From positions 186,001-250,000 of the forward strand of contig NZ_JBNAFY010000006.1 in the NCBI RefSeq assembly GCF_049800915.1: a stretch of 64,000 bases of DNA, written 5' to 3'. Of the stretch, positions 50,700 through 59,584 are shown one piece after another. The notes beneath the pieces were generated by a model, which was not told where the DNA came from, searched no databases, and was given only the letters and a program-made list of their open reading frames with translations. Position 1 is the first letter of the stretch. The number at the start of each line of letters is the position of its first letter. This DNA comes from Amaricoccus macauensis_A. GTDB lineage: Bacteria > Pseudomonadota > Alphaproteobacteria > Rhodobacterales > Rhodobacteraceae. The position numbers and the translations under genes were made by a program.

Positions 50700-52094
50700 G
50701 TGTGCAGCGACTTCGTCATAGGCTGGGAAGAGTGGGTTTCCCTGCCGGACCTCGGTCTGCCCGCAATCAAGGCAAAGGTGGATACCGGCGCCAAGACACC
50801 GGCCCTGCACGCCTCGGTGATCGAACCGTTCGGTCCCGCGGACAATCCGCAGGTCCGTTTCATGCTGCAACCGAATCCCGACAATCCTGATCTAGAGATT
50901 ACCTGTTCTGCACCTGTGATCGATCGACGCTATGTCACCAGTTCAAACGGCGACAGCGAACAGCGCTACGTGATTTCCACGCATATCAAGATTGCCGACC
51001 GAACATGGCCAATCGAGGTGACGCTTACGGACCGCAGTTCGATGGCCTATCGGATGCTGCTCGGGCGGTCCGCCATCGACTCCGACATGGTTGTCGATCC
51101 AAACCGCTCGTTCATCCAGCCGCAACTGTCCTTCGATCTGTTTCGCAATATCCCGCACCGCAAACCGATCCACCGGCCTCTGCGAATTGCCTTGCTGACG
51201 CGAGAACCCGAAAACTACTCGAGCCGCCGCTTGGCCGAAGCTGCACGGGAACGCGGCCATGTGCTTGAGATGATCGACACCAGCCGCTGCTACATGCGTA
51301 TCGGAGGAACGATTTCCGAAGTGCATTACGACGGCAAGGTTCTGCCTCGCTACGATGCGGTGATCCCGCGTATTGGCGCTTCCATTACCGCTTACGGCAT
51401 GGCTGTCCTGCGGCAATTCGCCAGTACTGGCGCGCTTTGCCTCAATTCCGCCGAGGCAATCGGCGCCTCGCGAGACAAGCTTCTCGCCCACCAGCTTCTC
51501 GCGCGCGCCGGGATCGGCATGCCCATAACGACCTTCGCGAATTCACCCAAGGACACGCGCGACCTGATCAACATTGCCGGAGGATCGCCGGTCGTTGTAA
51601 AGCTGCTCGAATCGACCCAGGGGCGCGGCGTGGTGCTCGCCGAAACCCGGAAGGCGGCAGAAAGTCTGGTAGACGCGTTTCGCGGGCTCGATGCCAACTT
51701 TCTCGTTCAGGAGTTCGTCAAGGAAGCCGGTGGCTCGGACATCCGCTGCTTCGTGGTCGGCAACAAGGTTGTCGGCGCCATGATGCGATCGGCGGCAGAA
51801 GGCGAGTTTCGCTCCAACCTTCACCGCGGGGGTACCGCGAGAGTTGTGAAACTCAGCAGGGACGAGAGGAATGTTGCGCGCCTGGCCTCCCGCGAACTCG
51901 GCCTATCCGTCGCCGGTGTGGACATTCTGCGAAGCTCCGAGGGCCCGAAGGTTCTCGAAGTGAATTCCTCGCCGGGGCTGCAGGGGATCGAGGCCGTCAC
52001 AAAGAAGGACGTCGCGAGCCAGATGATCATGCTCCTCGAGAGTCGGGTACGACCGCTTTCCAAGACCCGCGACACCATAACAAAACGCTCTTGA
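50700..52094 (+). CDS. RimB-RimK fusion: retropepsin-like domain plus ATP-grasp ligase
   Basis: The 464-residue product has two parts. Residues 1-150 match the RimB/DUF785 retropepsin-like family (IGWEEWVSLPDLGLPAIKAKVDTGAKTPALHA, cited by DTGAKT). Residues 165-460 match RimK, with EAIGASRDKLLAHQLL, a nucleotide-binding segment and VDILRSSEGPKVLEVNSSPGLQGIE. RimK adds glutamates to ribosomal protein S6, and RimB modulates this. GTG at 50700 follows GGGAG and is favoured over ATGs at 50637 or 50658. The fusion keeps modifier and regulator in one chain. Confidence 0.87.
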   Translation: MCSDFVIGWEEWVSLPDLGLPAIKAKVDTGAKTPALHASVIEPFGPADNPQVRFMLQPNPDNPDLEITCSAPVIDRRYVTSSNGDSEQRYVISTHIKIADRTWPIEVTLTDRSSMAYRMLLGRSAIDSDMVVDPNRSFIQPQLSFDLFRNIPHRKPIHRPLRIALLTREPENYSSRRLAEAARERGHVLEMIDTSRCYMRIGGTISEVHYDGKVLPRYDAVIPRIGASITAYGMAVLRQFASTGALCLNSAEAIGASRDKLLAHQLLARAGIGMPITTFANSPKDTRDLINIAGGSPVVVKLLESTQGRGVVLAETRKAAESLVDAFRGLDANFLVQEFVKEAGGSDIRCFVVGNKVVGAMMRSAAEGEFRSNLHRGGTARVVKLSRDERNVARLASRELGLSVAGVDILRSSEGPKVLEVNSSPGLQGIEAVTKKDVASQMIMLLESRVRPLSKTRDTITKRS

Positions 52095-52148
52095 GAGCCA
52101 GATCGGGCGTAGCGGCGCCATTTCGAAAGGTCGATCCAACGCGCGGAC

Positions 52149-52982
52149 CTACAACAGGCCGAGGCTTCGGAAGGAAGAGTCCGTTTCCTTTCCAATGATC
52201 ACATGGTCATGCACCACCACGCCGATCGCCTTGCACGCCTGCGCGATCTGTTCGGTCATGTCGACATCAGCTCGGCTCGGCGTCGGATCTCCTGACGGGT
52301 GATTGTGAACAAGGATGATTGCGGTCGCATTCAATTCGAGTGCCCGCTTCACGACCTCGCGCGGATAGACGGGCACATGGTTCACCGTTCCCTTGGCCTG
52401 TTCTTCGTCGGCGACCAGCACGTTCTTCTGATCGAGGAAGAGGATGCGAAACTGTTCGGTGTCCCGGTGCGCCATGACCGTTTTGCAATAGGTCATCAAC
52501 GCGTCCCACGAACTGATCACAGACCGCTGCATCACCTTGGCGCGTGCCATGCGGTGCGCGATGGCTTCGACGATACGCAGCTGCAGATAGACCTTGCTTG
52601 TTGTGCCCGGCACTTGCAGCAGCCGATGCTCTGACGCTGCGACCACGCCGTTCAGATCCCCAAAGGACTCCAGCAGCTTCTTGGCCAGGGGCTTCACGTC
52701 AATGCGCGGGATCGCGTTGAAGAGCAACAGTTCGAGCAACTCATATTCCGGCATGGCATCGTGTCCGCCGGAGAGAAATCTCTGCCGCAAGCGCTCTCGA
52801 TGCCCCCAGTAGTGCGGGCGGTTCGGGTTCGCATTCTGTCCGCTCGGTCCGGGAAACTGCGCATTGGGCGCGCCCGACGTCATCCGCTGATAAGCATCGG
52901 GCGGCGGCAGGTGTTGCTCGAATGCTTCGAGACTCCGCATGGCTTCTTCAGAGAAACCGTAATTTTGCCGCTTTTCCGTCAT
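52149..52982 (-). CDS. radC: RadC-like JAMM domain protein (DUF2466)
   Basis: The 277-residue protein has a helix-hairpin-helix region (ELLELLLFNAIPRIDVKPLAKKLL) and a C-terminal JAMM metalloprotease-like domain with the motif HNHPSGDPTPSRAD preceded by a Glu. Family members are linked to DNA uptake and repair, but the RadC repair function in E. coli was withdrawn and the biochemical role remains open. The inner ATG (MTEKRQ) is favoured. Gene neighbours give no further clue. Confidence 0.9.
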   Translation of the reverse strand: MTEKRQNYGFSEEAMRSLEAFEQHLPPPDAYQRMTSGAPNAQFPGPSGQNANPNRPHYWGHRERLRQRFLSGGHDAMPEYELLELLLFNAIPRIDVKPLAKKLLESFGDLNGVVAASEHRLLQVPGTTSKVYLQLRIVEAIAHRMARAKVMQRSVISSWDALMTYCKTVMAHRDTEQFRILFLDQKNVLVADEEQAKGTVNHVPVYPREVVKRALELNATAIILVHNHPSGDPTPSRADVDMTEQIAQACKAIGVVVHDHVIIGKETDSSFRSLGLL

Positions 52983-53068
52983 GGCTGCCTCCGCTGCGCG
53001 GAAGCCAAATTCCACTGCTCTGGTTAAGGGAGAGTTTCAGACCTCTCCCTCCAAACCGCCCGTTGCCG

Positions 53069-53857
53069 CTACGTCGCAAAAAGAATGGAGAGTTCGTCCC
53101 AGGCTCCGGGGGCTGCGGTGAGAACCCGTTCCTGCTTCGATTCCGTCGGATCATGCGCCAGCGGCAAGCTTTGTCCACCTGCTTCGTGGACCATCAGCAG
53201 ACCACCCAAACAATCCCAAGGGTACATCACCGTCTCGTAATAACCAGCCAGCCGGCCCGCCGCCACATAAGCCAGCATCTGAGCACCAGACCCATTGCGA
53301 TAGAACATGCCGCCGGCTCCAAGAAGCTGTTCGACCTTGATCCCGAGGTCCTGAGGCACGGAATAGGCGCTGGCCCCGAGCCCGACGATGCCGGTACCGA
53401 CGGTCAGATCAGGCGAAATGCGGCTTAGTTTGCCATTGACCAACATTCCCCCACCCTTGATCGCCGCAAACCGCTCGGTGTTTGTCGGAACCTCCGTGAC
53501 GGCAGCGACGCATTCCCCTCCCTTCAGGACGGCAATGGCCACGCACCAGTTGGGCAAACCGTGGAGGAAGGGTGACGTGCCATCGATCGGGTCGATCACC
53601 CAGATGAACTCGGATTGACCGGTCTCGAAGCCATATTCCTCTCCGAGAAAGCCATCCTGCGGAAAGACCTTGCCGACCTTCTCCCTGACAAGCCGCTCAA
53701 TGGTGCGATCCGCCTCTGAGACGACGTCCTGCGCCCCGCCCTTGGCCTCAACCGCGAGATTTTCCCGGTTCTGCCAGAAGTTGAACGCGAGCCGTCCAGC
53801 CTCTTCCGCTATGGTTTGAGCCAAATCGAAGCGTTCGCGAACCTGCTGATCTATCAA
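53069..53857 (-). CDS. Inositol monophosphatase-family protein (TTG start)
   Basis: The 262-residue Mg-dependent phosphatase has the metal motifs GEEYG, WVIDPIDGTSPFLHGLPNW and YPWDCLGGLLMVHEAGG. The IDPIDGT and WD motifs are intact, so it should be active. Members act on inositol phosphates, histidinol phosphate or 3'-phosphoadenosine phosphates; the sequence does not settle which. The start is TTG with AGGA just upstream. It lies between radC and the Smr gene, on the same strand. Confidence 0.88.
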   Translation of the reverse strand: MIDQQVRERFDLAQTIAEEAGRLAFNFWQNRENLAVEAKGGAQDVVSEADRTIERLVREKVGKVFPQDGFLGEEYGFETGQSEFIWVIDPIDGTSPFLHGLPNWCVAIAVLKGGECVAAVTEVPTNTERFAAIKGGGMLVNGKLSRISPDLTVGTGIVGLGASAYSVPQDLGIKVEQLLGAGGMFYRNGSGAQMLAYVAAGRLAGYYETVMYPWDCLGGLLMVHEAGGQSLPLAHDPTESKQERVLTAAPGAWDELSILFAT

Positions 53858-53931
53858 GGTTTCCTACTCCAATACCCTGCTTCAACATTACATGAAATCC
53901 TGCCTCTCCGTGTCACATCGCGACACCCGTC

Positions 53932-54507
53932 TCATCTCTGGCGGGACAGGTAGACATAGAATGCGCCCTCGCCGCCATGCCGGCGGTGCGCGGGTGTCAC
54001 CTGCAGGATTCGTTGACGGTTGGGGGACATCGACAACCAGTGTGGGACGCTGCGACGCAGAATGCCATGTCCGCCATCCCCGGACATGAAATCATTTTCT
54101 GCCCTGCCCTTGCCCGTGATGATCAGAACAAGCCGCAGGCCTGAATGGTAGGACGAAGCAATGAAGCCGTTGAGCGCACCGTGCGCGCGCTCGGCCGTCA
54201 TGCCATGGAGATCGAGCCGAGCTTCGGGTTTCATAAGTCCCCGTCGAAGCTTTTCGTACCGTCTGCGGTCCATCCGCAAGGACGGCGAAGATGGCTTCTC
54301 GGCTTGCTGGAGCAACCTCGGCGCAATCTCTGGCCGTTTAGAGCTGGCTGCGGGTTTCTTGATCGGTACAGGTGCTACAGCCGGTTCCGCCGATTGAGCC
54401 GCTTTCCGAACAGCCTCACGGTGCAATGGCTCAACCGTTGCCTTCAGCCGATCCCAAAGTTCCGCATCTTCGGGGCTGAGACCCCGCCGACGCTTTCGCC
54501 CCGCCAT
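53932..54507 (-). CDS. Smr-domain protein
   Basis: The 191-residue protein has a basic N-terminus (MAGRKRRRGLSPEDAELWDRL) and a C-terminal Smr domain from about 95: LDLHGMTAERAHGALNGFI and LVLIITGKGRAENDF, with the LDLHG and TGKG motifs. Smr domains bind or cut nucleic acid; stand-alone members are implicated in ribosome rescue. The gene follows the Tim44-like gene by 19 bp. In relatives a lytic transglycosylase (mltA) usually lies between them; it is missing here. Confidence 0.9.
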   Translation of the reverse strand: MAGRKRRRGLSPEDAELWDRLKATVEPLHREAVRKAAQSAEPAVAPVPIKKPAASSKRPEIAPRLLQQAEKPSSPSLRMDRRRYEKLRRGLMKPEARLDLHGMTAERAHGALNGFIASSYHSGLRLVLIITGKGRAENDFMSGDGGHGILRRSVPHWLSMSPNRQRILQVTPAHRRHGGEGAFYVYLSRQR

Positions 54508-54526
54508 GCCCCCATTGCCCCGACGC

Positions 54527-55192
54527 TTAGCCGCCGGTGCCGGTCAGGAGCCAGTTCGGATTGCCGGAGGTCATGTCGCGGCTGAATGTCCATACATCAG
54601 GCTGCTGCTTGATATCATTCGGTCCGCCCTCGACGATTTCGCCTTCGGCATTCCGTACGGTCGACGTCAATTCACCAAGGAACCGCATCGTGATATCGCC
54701 TTCGTTGGTTTCCTCGTCGAACTGTGCATCGACCAGCTTCACCTCGCGAATGCCTGCAAACTGAGCCTCGACCGTGTAACCCTTCGCGTTCCGCTCCTCG
54801 ATTGCCGCCGCAAAAGGCTCGAACACCTCGGGCGCGAGAAACTCGCGAAGCGTGTCAAGGTCGCCGTTCTCATAGGCCATAACAATCATTTCATAAGCCG
54901 AACGCGCGCCATGTGCGAACTCGCTTGCAGAAAAATCCGGATCGACGCGCTTCATGGATGCAAGCGCGCGCCCAGCTTCGCTTTCGGGATCCACGAGCTG
55001 TGCGATGTCGTGATCCACGCCACCGCCATCAATGACCTCAAACGCTCGTCCATTGTTGGCCGCAGCGTTTTGATCCGGCAATTCGCGTGGTTTTTCAAAA
55101 CCTTCACGGGTACCAAGAACATTACGGAGCCTCAGGATCAGGAACAGCGCAACGCCGGCCAAGATTATGATCTGGATCATTTGCGACCCCAT
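54527..55192 (-). CDS. Tim44-like domain membrane protein
   Basis: The 221-residue protein has an N-terminal membrane helix (MIQIIILAGVALFLILRLR) and a C-terminal Tim44-like domain (SAYEMIVMAYENGDLDTLREFL followed by EERNAKGYTVEAQFAGI). Alphaproteobacterial homologues are the ancestors of mitochondrial Tim44, and the domain binds membranes or peptides. Its role in bacteria is not settled. It is divergent from fxsA, an arrangement conserved in the Rhodobacterales. ATG 55180 is an alternative start. Confidence 0.9.
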   Translation of the reverse strand: MGSQMIQIIILAGVALFLILRLRNVLGTREGFEKPRELPDQNAAANNGRAFEVIDGGGVDHDIAQLVDPESEAGRALASMKRVDPDFSASEFAHGARSAYEMIVMAYENGDLDTLREFLAPEVFEPFAAAIEERNAKGYTVEAQFAGIREVKLVDAQFDEETNEGDITMRFLGELTSTVRNAEGEIVEGGPNDIKQQPDVWTFSRDMTSGNPNWLLTGTGG

Positions 55193-55316
55193 CGGCCACC
55201 CTTTCAGTTAATTTGCTTGCCAGTTTATGGCGTTTCGTCTCGGTTACTCTTATGTAAGCACTCAAAGAGGCGAAGTCCATCAGAGCAGGGCTGTCGCGGG
55301 GAGGGTTGGACCGTCG

Positions 55317-55808
55317 ATGTGGTTGTTTCTGATATTTGTGGCGGTTCCGATTATTGAAATCGCCCTGTTCATCCAGGTCGGCGGTGCAATCGGTCTGCTC
55401 CCTACACTTCTGATTGTGGTAGCCACCGCCATCGTGGGAACCGCACTCATGCGCCATCAGGGAGTGCAGGCTCTCGCGCGACTTCAATCGAGGCTGGAAG
55501 CGGGAGGAGATCCTGTCGGCCCGATTGCCCATGGCGCGCTGATCCTCGTGGCGGGTGTGCTGTTGCTCACACCGGGTTTCTTCACGGATGCGACCGGTCT
55601 TCTGCTTCTCGTTCCCGCAGTCAGGGACCGCGTCATATCCTGGGGCGCATCGCGGATCACCGTTCAGACCTTCTCATTCGGGTCCACAACCCGACAACAG
55701 CCAAAGCCCGGGACGGACACGATCGACGCGGAATACGAGGAGATCCTCGAAGAAGATGATACCGGGAAACCGCGCGGCAACTCGGGCTGGACCCGCCCGG
55801 ACTCCTGA
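55317..55808 (+). CDS. fxsA: FxsA family membrane protein
   Basis: The 163-residue protein has the FxsA layout: three or four helices with IFVAVPIIEIALFIQVG, a central GTALMRHQGVQAL, and GVLLLTPGFFTDATGLLLLVPAVR, followed by a polar tail rich in Thr/Asp/Glu. FxsA is known for suppressing F-exclusion of phage T7; the basic function is unknown. The ATG at 55317 has GGGGAGGG upstream. secB follows on the same strand, 97 bp away. Confidence 0.9.
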   Translation: MWLFLIFVAVPIIEIALFIQVGGAIGLLPTLLIVVATAIVGTALMRHQGVQALARLQSRLEAGGDPVGPIAHGALILVAGVLLLTPGFFTDATGLLLLVPAVRDRVISWGASRITVQTFSFGSTTRQQPKPGTDTIDAEYEEILEEDDTGKPRGNSGWTRPDS

Positions 55809-55905
55809 GAGATTTCGGAGCAGAACTTGCAAGGGCTGCGTTGTGAGCCGGGTTCGGAAGTGATAGACGGCCCCAAACGCATTTTTCCAACGGATGGTCT
55901 GACAC

Positions 55906-56397
55906 ATGGCTGATGAAACCACCAATGGAGCGGACGCCCCCGCCCTGCCGAAACTCCAGATCCTGACGCAGTATATTCGGGACATGTCCTTCGAGAACAT
56001 CGCGGTTCAGAAGGGCCTCGGTGGCGAAGGCAAGCCGGATATCAAGGTCCAGGTCAACCTTGATGCCAAGAAGCGGTCCGAAGATCGCTACGAGGTCTCG
56101 ATCAAGGTCACCGCGAACTCCACCATTGGCGAGAACCCGGTTTTCATCCTCGAACTCGACTATGCAGGTCTTTTCGTCGTGCAGAACGTGCCGAAGGAGC
56201 AGCTGCATCCGTTCCTTATGATCGAATGCCCGAGGCAGATCTTCCCGTTCCTTCGCCGCATCGTCAGCGATGTGACCCGTGACGGTGGCTTCCCGCCGCT
56301 CAATCTCGAACCCATCGACTTCGTCGCGCTCTACAAAGCCGGCATGGCACGTCAGGCTGAAGCGGCAAAACAGCAGGAACCGGCCGGGACCGCCTGA
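55906..56397 (+). CDS. secB: Protein-export chaperone SecB
   Basis: SecB binds unfolded precursors and passes them to SecA. The 163-residue tetrameric-type chaperone has LQILTQYIRDMSFENIAVQ, a VSIKVTANSTIGENPVFILELDYAGLF block and the hallmark ECPRQIFPFLRRIVSDVTRDGGFPPL, cited by its ends. Length is normal. A strong terminator follows and separates it from the convergent dnaQ. Confidence 0.97.
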   Translation: MADETTNGADAPALPKLQILTQYIRDMSFENIAVQKGLGGEGKPDIKVQVNLDAKKRSEDRYEVSIKVTANSTIGENPVFILELDYAGLFVVQNVPKEQLHPFLMIECPRQIFPFLRRIVSDVTRDGGFPPLNLEPIDFVALYKAGMARQAEAAKQQEPAGTA

Positions 56398-56433
56398 ACC
56401 GTATCGTTCTTCTGCCAAGCCTTGAGAACTCGT

Positions 56434-56464
56434 CTGCCCTGTTTGCCTAGCGGCAACAGGGCAG
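56434..56464. terminator. Strong terminator between secB and dnaQ
   Basis: CTGCCCTGTT(T)GCC and GGCAACAGGGCAG pair over 13 bp with one bulged T and a TAGC loop. AATTCTTT follows on the plus strand. It separates two convergent genes. Confidence 0.8.
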
Positions 56465-56495
56465 AATTCTTTGATCCAGCGCCCCGGCTATCCAA

Positions 56496-57185
56496 TCATT
56501 CCGTTGCAGGCCATAGCGGTGCCGCGCCAAGGCTCGCCAAAAAGCCCGCATGCGCCTCGCGCTCGGCGTCGGTCAGTCTTTCCGGCAGTGGCCGTGGCCG
56601 CTTCGTCGGCTGCCAATTCCCTGCCCCTTCGGTCTTTGTTTCCGACTGAACGACAGAGAGCGTGAAATCCGGCTGCCGCCCGCCCATGAGCTCGAGATAG
56701 ACTTCCGCAAGCAATTCGCTGTCGAGCAGAGCTCCGTGTTTTTCACGGCCCGAGTTGTCGACGCCGAACCTGCGGCAAAGGGCATCCAGTGTATTCTGTG
56801 CACCCGGATACCTGCGCCGTGCCATGTCCAACGTGTCGACGGCCTGTGCCCACGGGATACTGGGCCGTTTGACCCACCCAAGTTCAGCATTGAGAAACTT
56901 CATGTCGAACGCCGCGTTGTGGATCACCAGTTTGGCATCGCCGACGAAGTTCAGAAATTCATCCGCAATCTTCTCGAATACCGGTTTGTCCGACAGAAAC
57001 TCGCTGCTCAGCCCGTGCACCTTGAAAGCATCTTCCGGCATGTCGCGTTCCGGATTGATATACTGGTGATATGTCCGACCTGTCGGCACCAGATTGAGAA
57101 GTTCCACCCCACCGATCTCCACAATCCGATCCCCTGCACTTGGATCAAACCCGGTGGTTTCCGTATCCATCACGATTTCACGCAT
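56496..57185 (-). CDS. dnaQ: DNA polymerase III subunit epsilon (3'-5' exonuclease)
   Basis: This is the proofreading subunit of the replicase. The 229-residue protein has Exo I VMDTETTGFDP, Exo II VIHNAAFDMKFLNAEL and Exo III with GALLDSELLAEVYLEL, all acidic residues present. The tail beyond residue 180 is a polar linker towards the polymerase. The start at 57185 overlaps coaE by 8 bp. It lies in a leftward operon, maf-aroE-coaE-dnaQ, next to the origin. Confidence 0.96.
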   Translation of the reverse strand: MREIVMDTETTGFDPSAGDRIVEIGGVELLNLVPTGRTYHQYINPERDMPEDAFKVHGLSSEFLSDKPVFEKIADEFLNFVGDAKLVIHNAAFDMKFLNAELGWVKRPSIPWAQAVDTLDMARRRYPGAQNTLDALCRRFGVDNSGREKHGALLDSELLAEVYLELMGGRQPDFTLSVVQSETKTEGAGNWQPTKRPRPLPERLTDAEREAHAGFLASLGAAPLWPATE

Positions 57186-57798
57186 TTGTTGGCTCCTCTC
57201 CTTCCTTGGAAAGCCTCCGAAGGATCTTCCGGACCTCGTCGCGAGCATGATCGAGACCCTTGTGTGTCTCGATCAGAAAATCCGCACGCTTTCTCTTTTC
57301 GTCATCAGGCACCTGCCGCGAAAGAATTCGCGCAAAATGCGCTTCAGTCATGCCTGGTCGAGCCAAAACCCGATCTTTCTGGACCTCCGCAGGTGCGGTC
57401 ACGACAACGATTCCGTCCATCACCGCATCCGCAGATGTCTCAAACAGGAGCGGAATATCAAACACCAGCACAGGGTGGTGTAGATGACGATTGATGAAAT
57501 CCGCTCGATCCTGCGCGACGAGCGGGTGTATCACAGCCTCGATCTGCGCAAGCAATTCCGGTTTCGCGGCAATCTCGTGCTTCAAATTCCCACGATCTAC
57601 GAGGCCGTCGGCAATTGCCCCCGGAACGATCCGGGCAATGGGCGCAACCCCTGCCCCCCCACGGTCATAAAGTCGATGCACTGCGGCGTCTGCATCCCAA
57701 ACCGGCACGCCTTCCTCTGCGAACATTCGGGTCGTGGTGCTTTTTCCCATTCCGATCGAACCGGTAAGCCCGAGTTTATAGGGTCGGGAGACACTCAC
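57178..57798 (-). CDS. coaE: Dephospho-CoA kinase (GTG start)
   Basis: CoaE phosphorylates dephospho-CoA in the last step of CoA synthesis. The 206-residue protein has the P-loop GLTGSIGMGKSTT, then DADAAVHRLY, VFDIPLLFET and ARPGMTEAHFARIL. The start is a GTG that overlaps the aroE stop (GTGA). It is co-translated with aroE upstream and dnaQ downstream. Confidence 0.96.
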   Translation of the reverse strand: MSVSRPYKLGLTGSIGMGKSTTTRMFAEEGVPVWDADAAVHRLYDRGGAGVAPIARIVPGAIADGLVDRGNLKHEIAAKPELLAQIEAVIHPLVAQDRADFINRHLHHPVLVFDIPLLFETSADAVMDGIVVVTAPAEVQKDRVLARPGMTEAHFARILSRQVPDDEKRKRADFLIETHKGLDHARDEVRKILRRLSKEGEEPTNA

Positions 57799-58625
57799 CC
57801 CAGCACGCGGGCCCTGAGGTCGGCGTCGACGACCGGCATCTTGCCGAACCAGGCCTGAAATCCGGGCACACCCTGGTGAAGCAGCATTCCCAGTCCATCG
57901 ACTGTCCGGAAACCTTGCGACGACGCCTTTTTCAGGAAAGGTGTTTCGAGAGGGACATATACAATATCCGACACAATTGCCTCGGGGTCGGCGCGCATCA
58001 GGTTCACTTCCAATGGCTCCTGCCCGGCCATTCCCAGAGCCGTCGTGTTGACCACGGTAACTGCGCTGTCCGTGGCATCTTCGAGTTTAGACCAATCGAC
58101 AGGTTTTACCGGCCCACCGAAATGCTCCGATAGTGCTTCAGCTCGTTGTCGTGTTCTGTTTGCCAAACGGATTTCAGGTGTACCCTCGTCGATGAGCGTC
58201 TGGATCACGGCCCGAGATGCGCCGCCCGCACCGATAACGAGCGCCGGCCCCCGATCGGCGCGCCAATCGGGATGAGTCTGACGAATGTTCTCCCTGAAAC
58301 CGTAGGCGTCCGTGTTGTCGGCGTGAAAGCCGCCACCTTCGAGAAAGGTGATCGTATTCGCCGCTCCGATCGCCTTGGCGGTCTCCGACACGGTCTTGGC
58401 AAGCTCCAGAACGGCTTCCTTGTGCGGAATCGTGACATTGACGCCGCGAAACCCCAGCAAGGAGAGCGAGCCGAGCGCCTCGCGCAAGTTCTCAGGCGCC
58501 ACGGCGACAGGCACGTAGTAGCCCGTGATTCCATATCGCTCGAGCCAATAGCCATGCAGAACCGGCGAACGGGAATGGTTGATCGGCCAGCCAATGACGC
58601 CTGCAAGCGGAATTCCGTCTTTCAT
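57795..58625 (-). CDS. aroE: Shikimate dehydrogenase
   Basis: AroE reduces 3-dehydroshikimate with NADPH in aromatic amino-acid synthesis. The 276-residue protein has GVIGWPINHSRSPVLHGYWL, the substrate segment GVNVTIPHKEA, the NADP loop VIGAGGASRAV and NTTALGM. All are in family positions. The start overlaps the maf stop (ATGA) and the stop overlaps coaE. Confidence 0.96.
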   Translation of the reverse strand: MKDGIPLAGVIGWPINHSRSPVLHGYWLERYGITGYYVPVAVAPENLREALGSLSLLGFRGVNVTIPHKEAVLELAKTVSETAKAIGAANTITFLEGGGFHADNTDAYGFRENIRQTHPDWRADRGPALVIGAGGASRAVIQTLIDEGTPEIRLANRTRQRAEALSEHFGGPVKPVDWSKLEDATDSAVTVVNTTALGMAGQEPLEVNLMRADPEAIVSDIVYVPLETPFLKKASSQGFRTVDGLGMLLHQGVPGFQAWFGKMPVVDADLRARVLG

Positions 58626-59221
58626 GCCGTTCCTATGTTTCTTGTCCGGAGAAAGCCGAGAATTTCGAGCAAGGGAAGGCCCAGGACGCAGAAATAGTCA
58701 CCGGAAACCTGTGTGAACAGTTGCGCGCCCAATCCTTCAAGCCTGTAGCACCCCACCGTCTGGAGAAGAGCCTCGCCTTCAGCGGCAATATACCTGTCGA
58801 GAAATGCGTCACTGAAAGGCCGCATGGTGAGTCGAACTTTCCCGACGTGCCGCCAGACCGGTTGGCCGCCCTCATAGATAACCGCTGCTGAAAGCAAATC
58901 ATGCGGTCTGCCGCTCAGCGACTTGAGCTGGAACCGGGCGTCCTCCAGATCGCGAGGCTTGCTAAAAAGCTTTCCCCTGCAATCCAGAACCTGGTCGGCG
59001 CCGATCGTCAGTGCCGCCGGATCACGTGTAGCTGCCCTGTGCGCCTTCAGTTCCGCGAGAGTGTCGGCGATGTCCCGTGGTGGGGCGCCCTCCGCCAACA
59101 TGCTCTCCTTCACGGCATCCTCGTCCACCGAAACCGGACGGGCTTCGAATGCGATGCCTGCATTTCGCAGCAGGGTCGCTCGACTGCTGGAACGTGAGGC
59201 GAGAATCACCCTTGGCTGCAT
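58622..59221 (-). CDS. maf: Maf-family nucleotide pyrophosphatase
   Basis: Maf proteins hydrolyse dTTP/UTP or modified nucleotides. The 199-residue protein begins VILASRSSSRATLLRNAGI, with GADQVLD, LSGRPHDLLSA and a late segment GCYRLEGLGAQLF. It is first in the leftward operon maf-aroE-coaE-dnaQ. Its start codon borders the origin-like gap, so its promoter must lie within that gap's left part. Confidence 0.92.
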   Translation of the reverse strand: MQPRVILASRSSSRATLLRNAGIAFEARPVSVDEDAVKESMLAEGAPPRDIADTLAELKAHRAATRDPAALTIGADQVLDCRGKLFSKPRDLEDARFQLKSLSGRPHDLLSAAVIYEGGQPVWRHVGKVRLTMRPFSDAFLDRYIAAEGEALLQTVGCYRLEGLGAQLFTQVSGDYFCVLGLPLLEILGFLRTRNIGTA

Positions 59222-59350
59222 ATTGGCTAAAGTCCGGCTTTTCTGTGTCGAAGCCCCTATTTGCGGCCTATCGGAACGACTGGCAACCCGCCGGACTGCC
59301 CCGCAACGCGTCAGAAACCGGTTGTACTAAAAGAATCCTGCGGGTACATC

Positions 59351-59359
59351 TGTGGATAA
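59351..59359 (-). promoter_or_regulatory. Perfect DnaA box
   Basis: TGTGGATAA is the reverse complement of the consensus TTATCCACA. It is the only perfect 9-of-9 box in the origin-like gap. Confidence 0.85.
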
Positions 59360-59535
59360 GGACTGCGCGCCCCTTGCACGGTACGGGGGATAACTCGGTG
59401 AGCTGAATCTGCTCCCCGTGTGCCTGGAGGTTATCCACCGAGTCCTTCCACGTGGACAAAAGAATCGGAGGGTTCGGGATAACTCGCTTAACGATGTGTC
59501 CAAATAGGTAAAGATCGCCTTAACACTCACCTTCT

Positions 59536-59584
59536 CCAATTTATATCAACTTGTCAAATAACTGAAATATATGAGAAAAATTGG
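59536..59584. other. AT-rich DNA-unwinding element candidate
   Basis: The segment is dominated by A and T in an otherwise GC-rich window, with TTATATCAAC, AAATAACTGAAATATATG and AGAAAAATT stretches. It is bracketed by exact 7-bp inverted repeats, and DnaA boxes lie on both sides. Confidence 0.6.

Noticed and set aside
59445..59460. TCCACGTGGA palindrome in the origin gap as a further parS
   Set aside because: Only the central CACGTG is shared with parS; the outer TGTTT/AAACA bases are absent.
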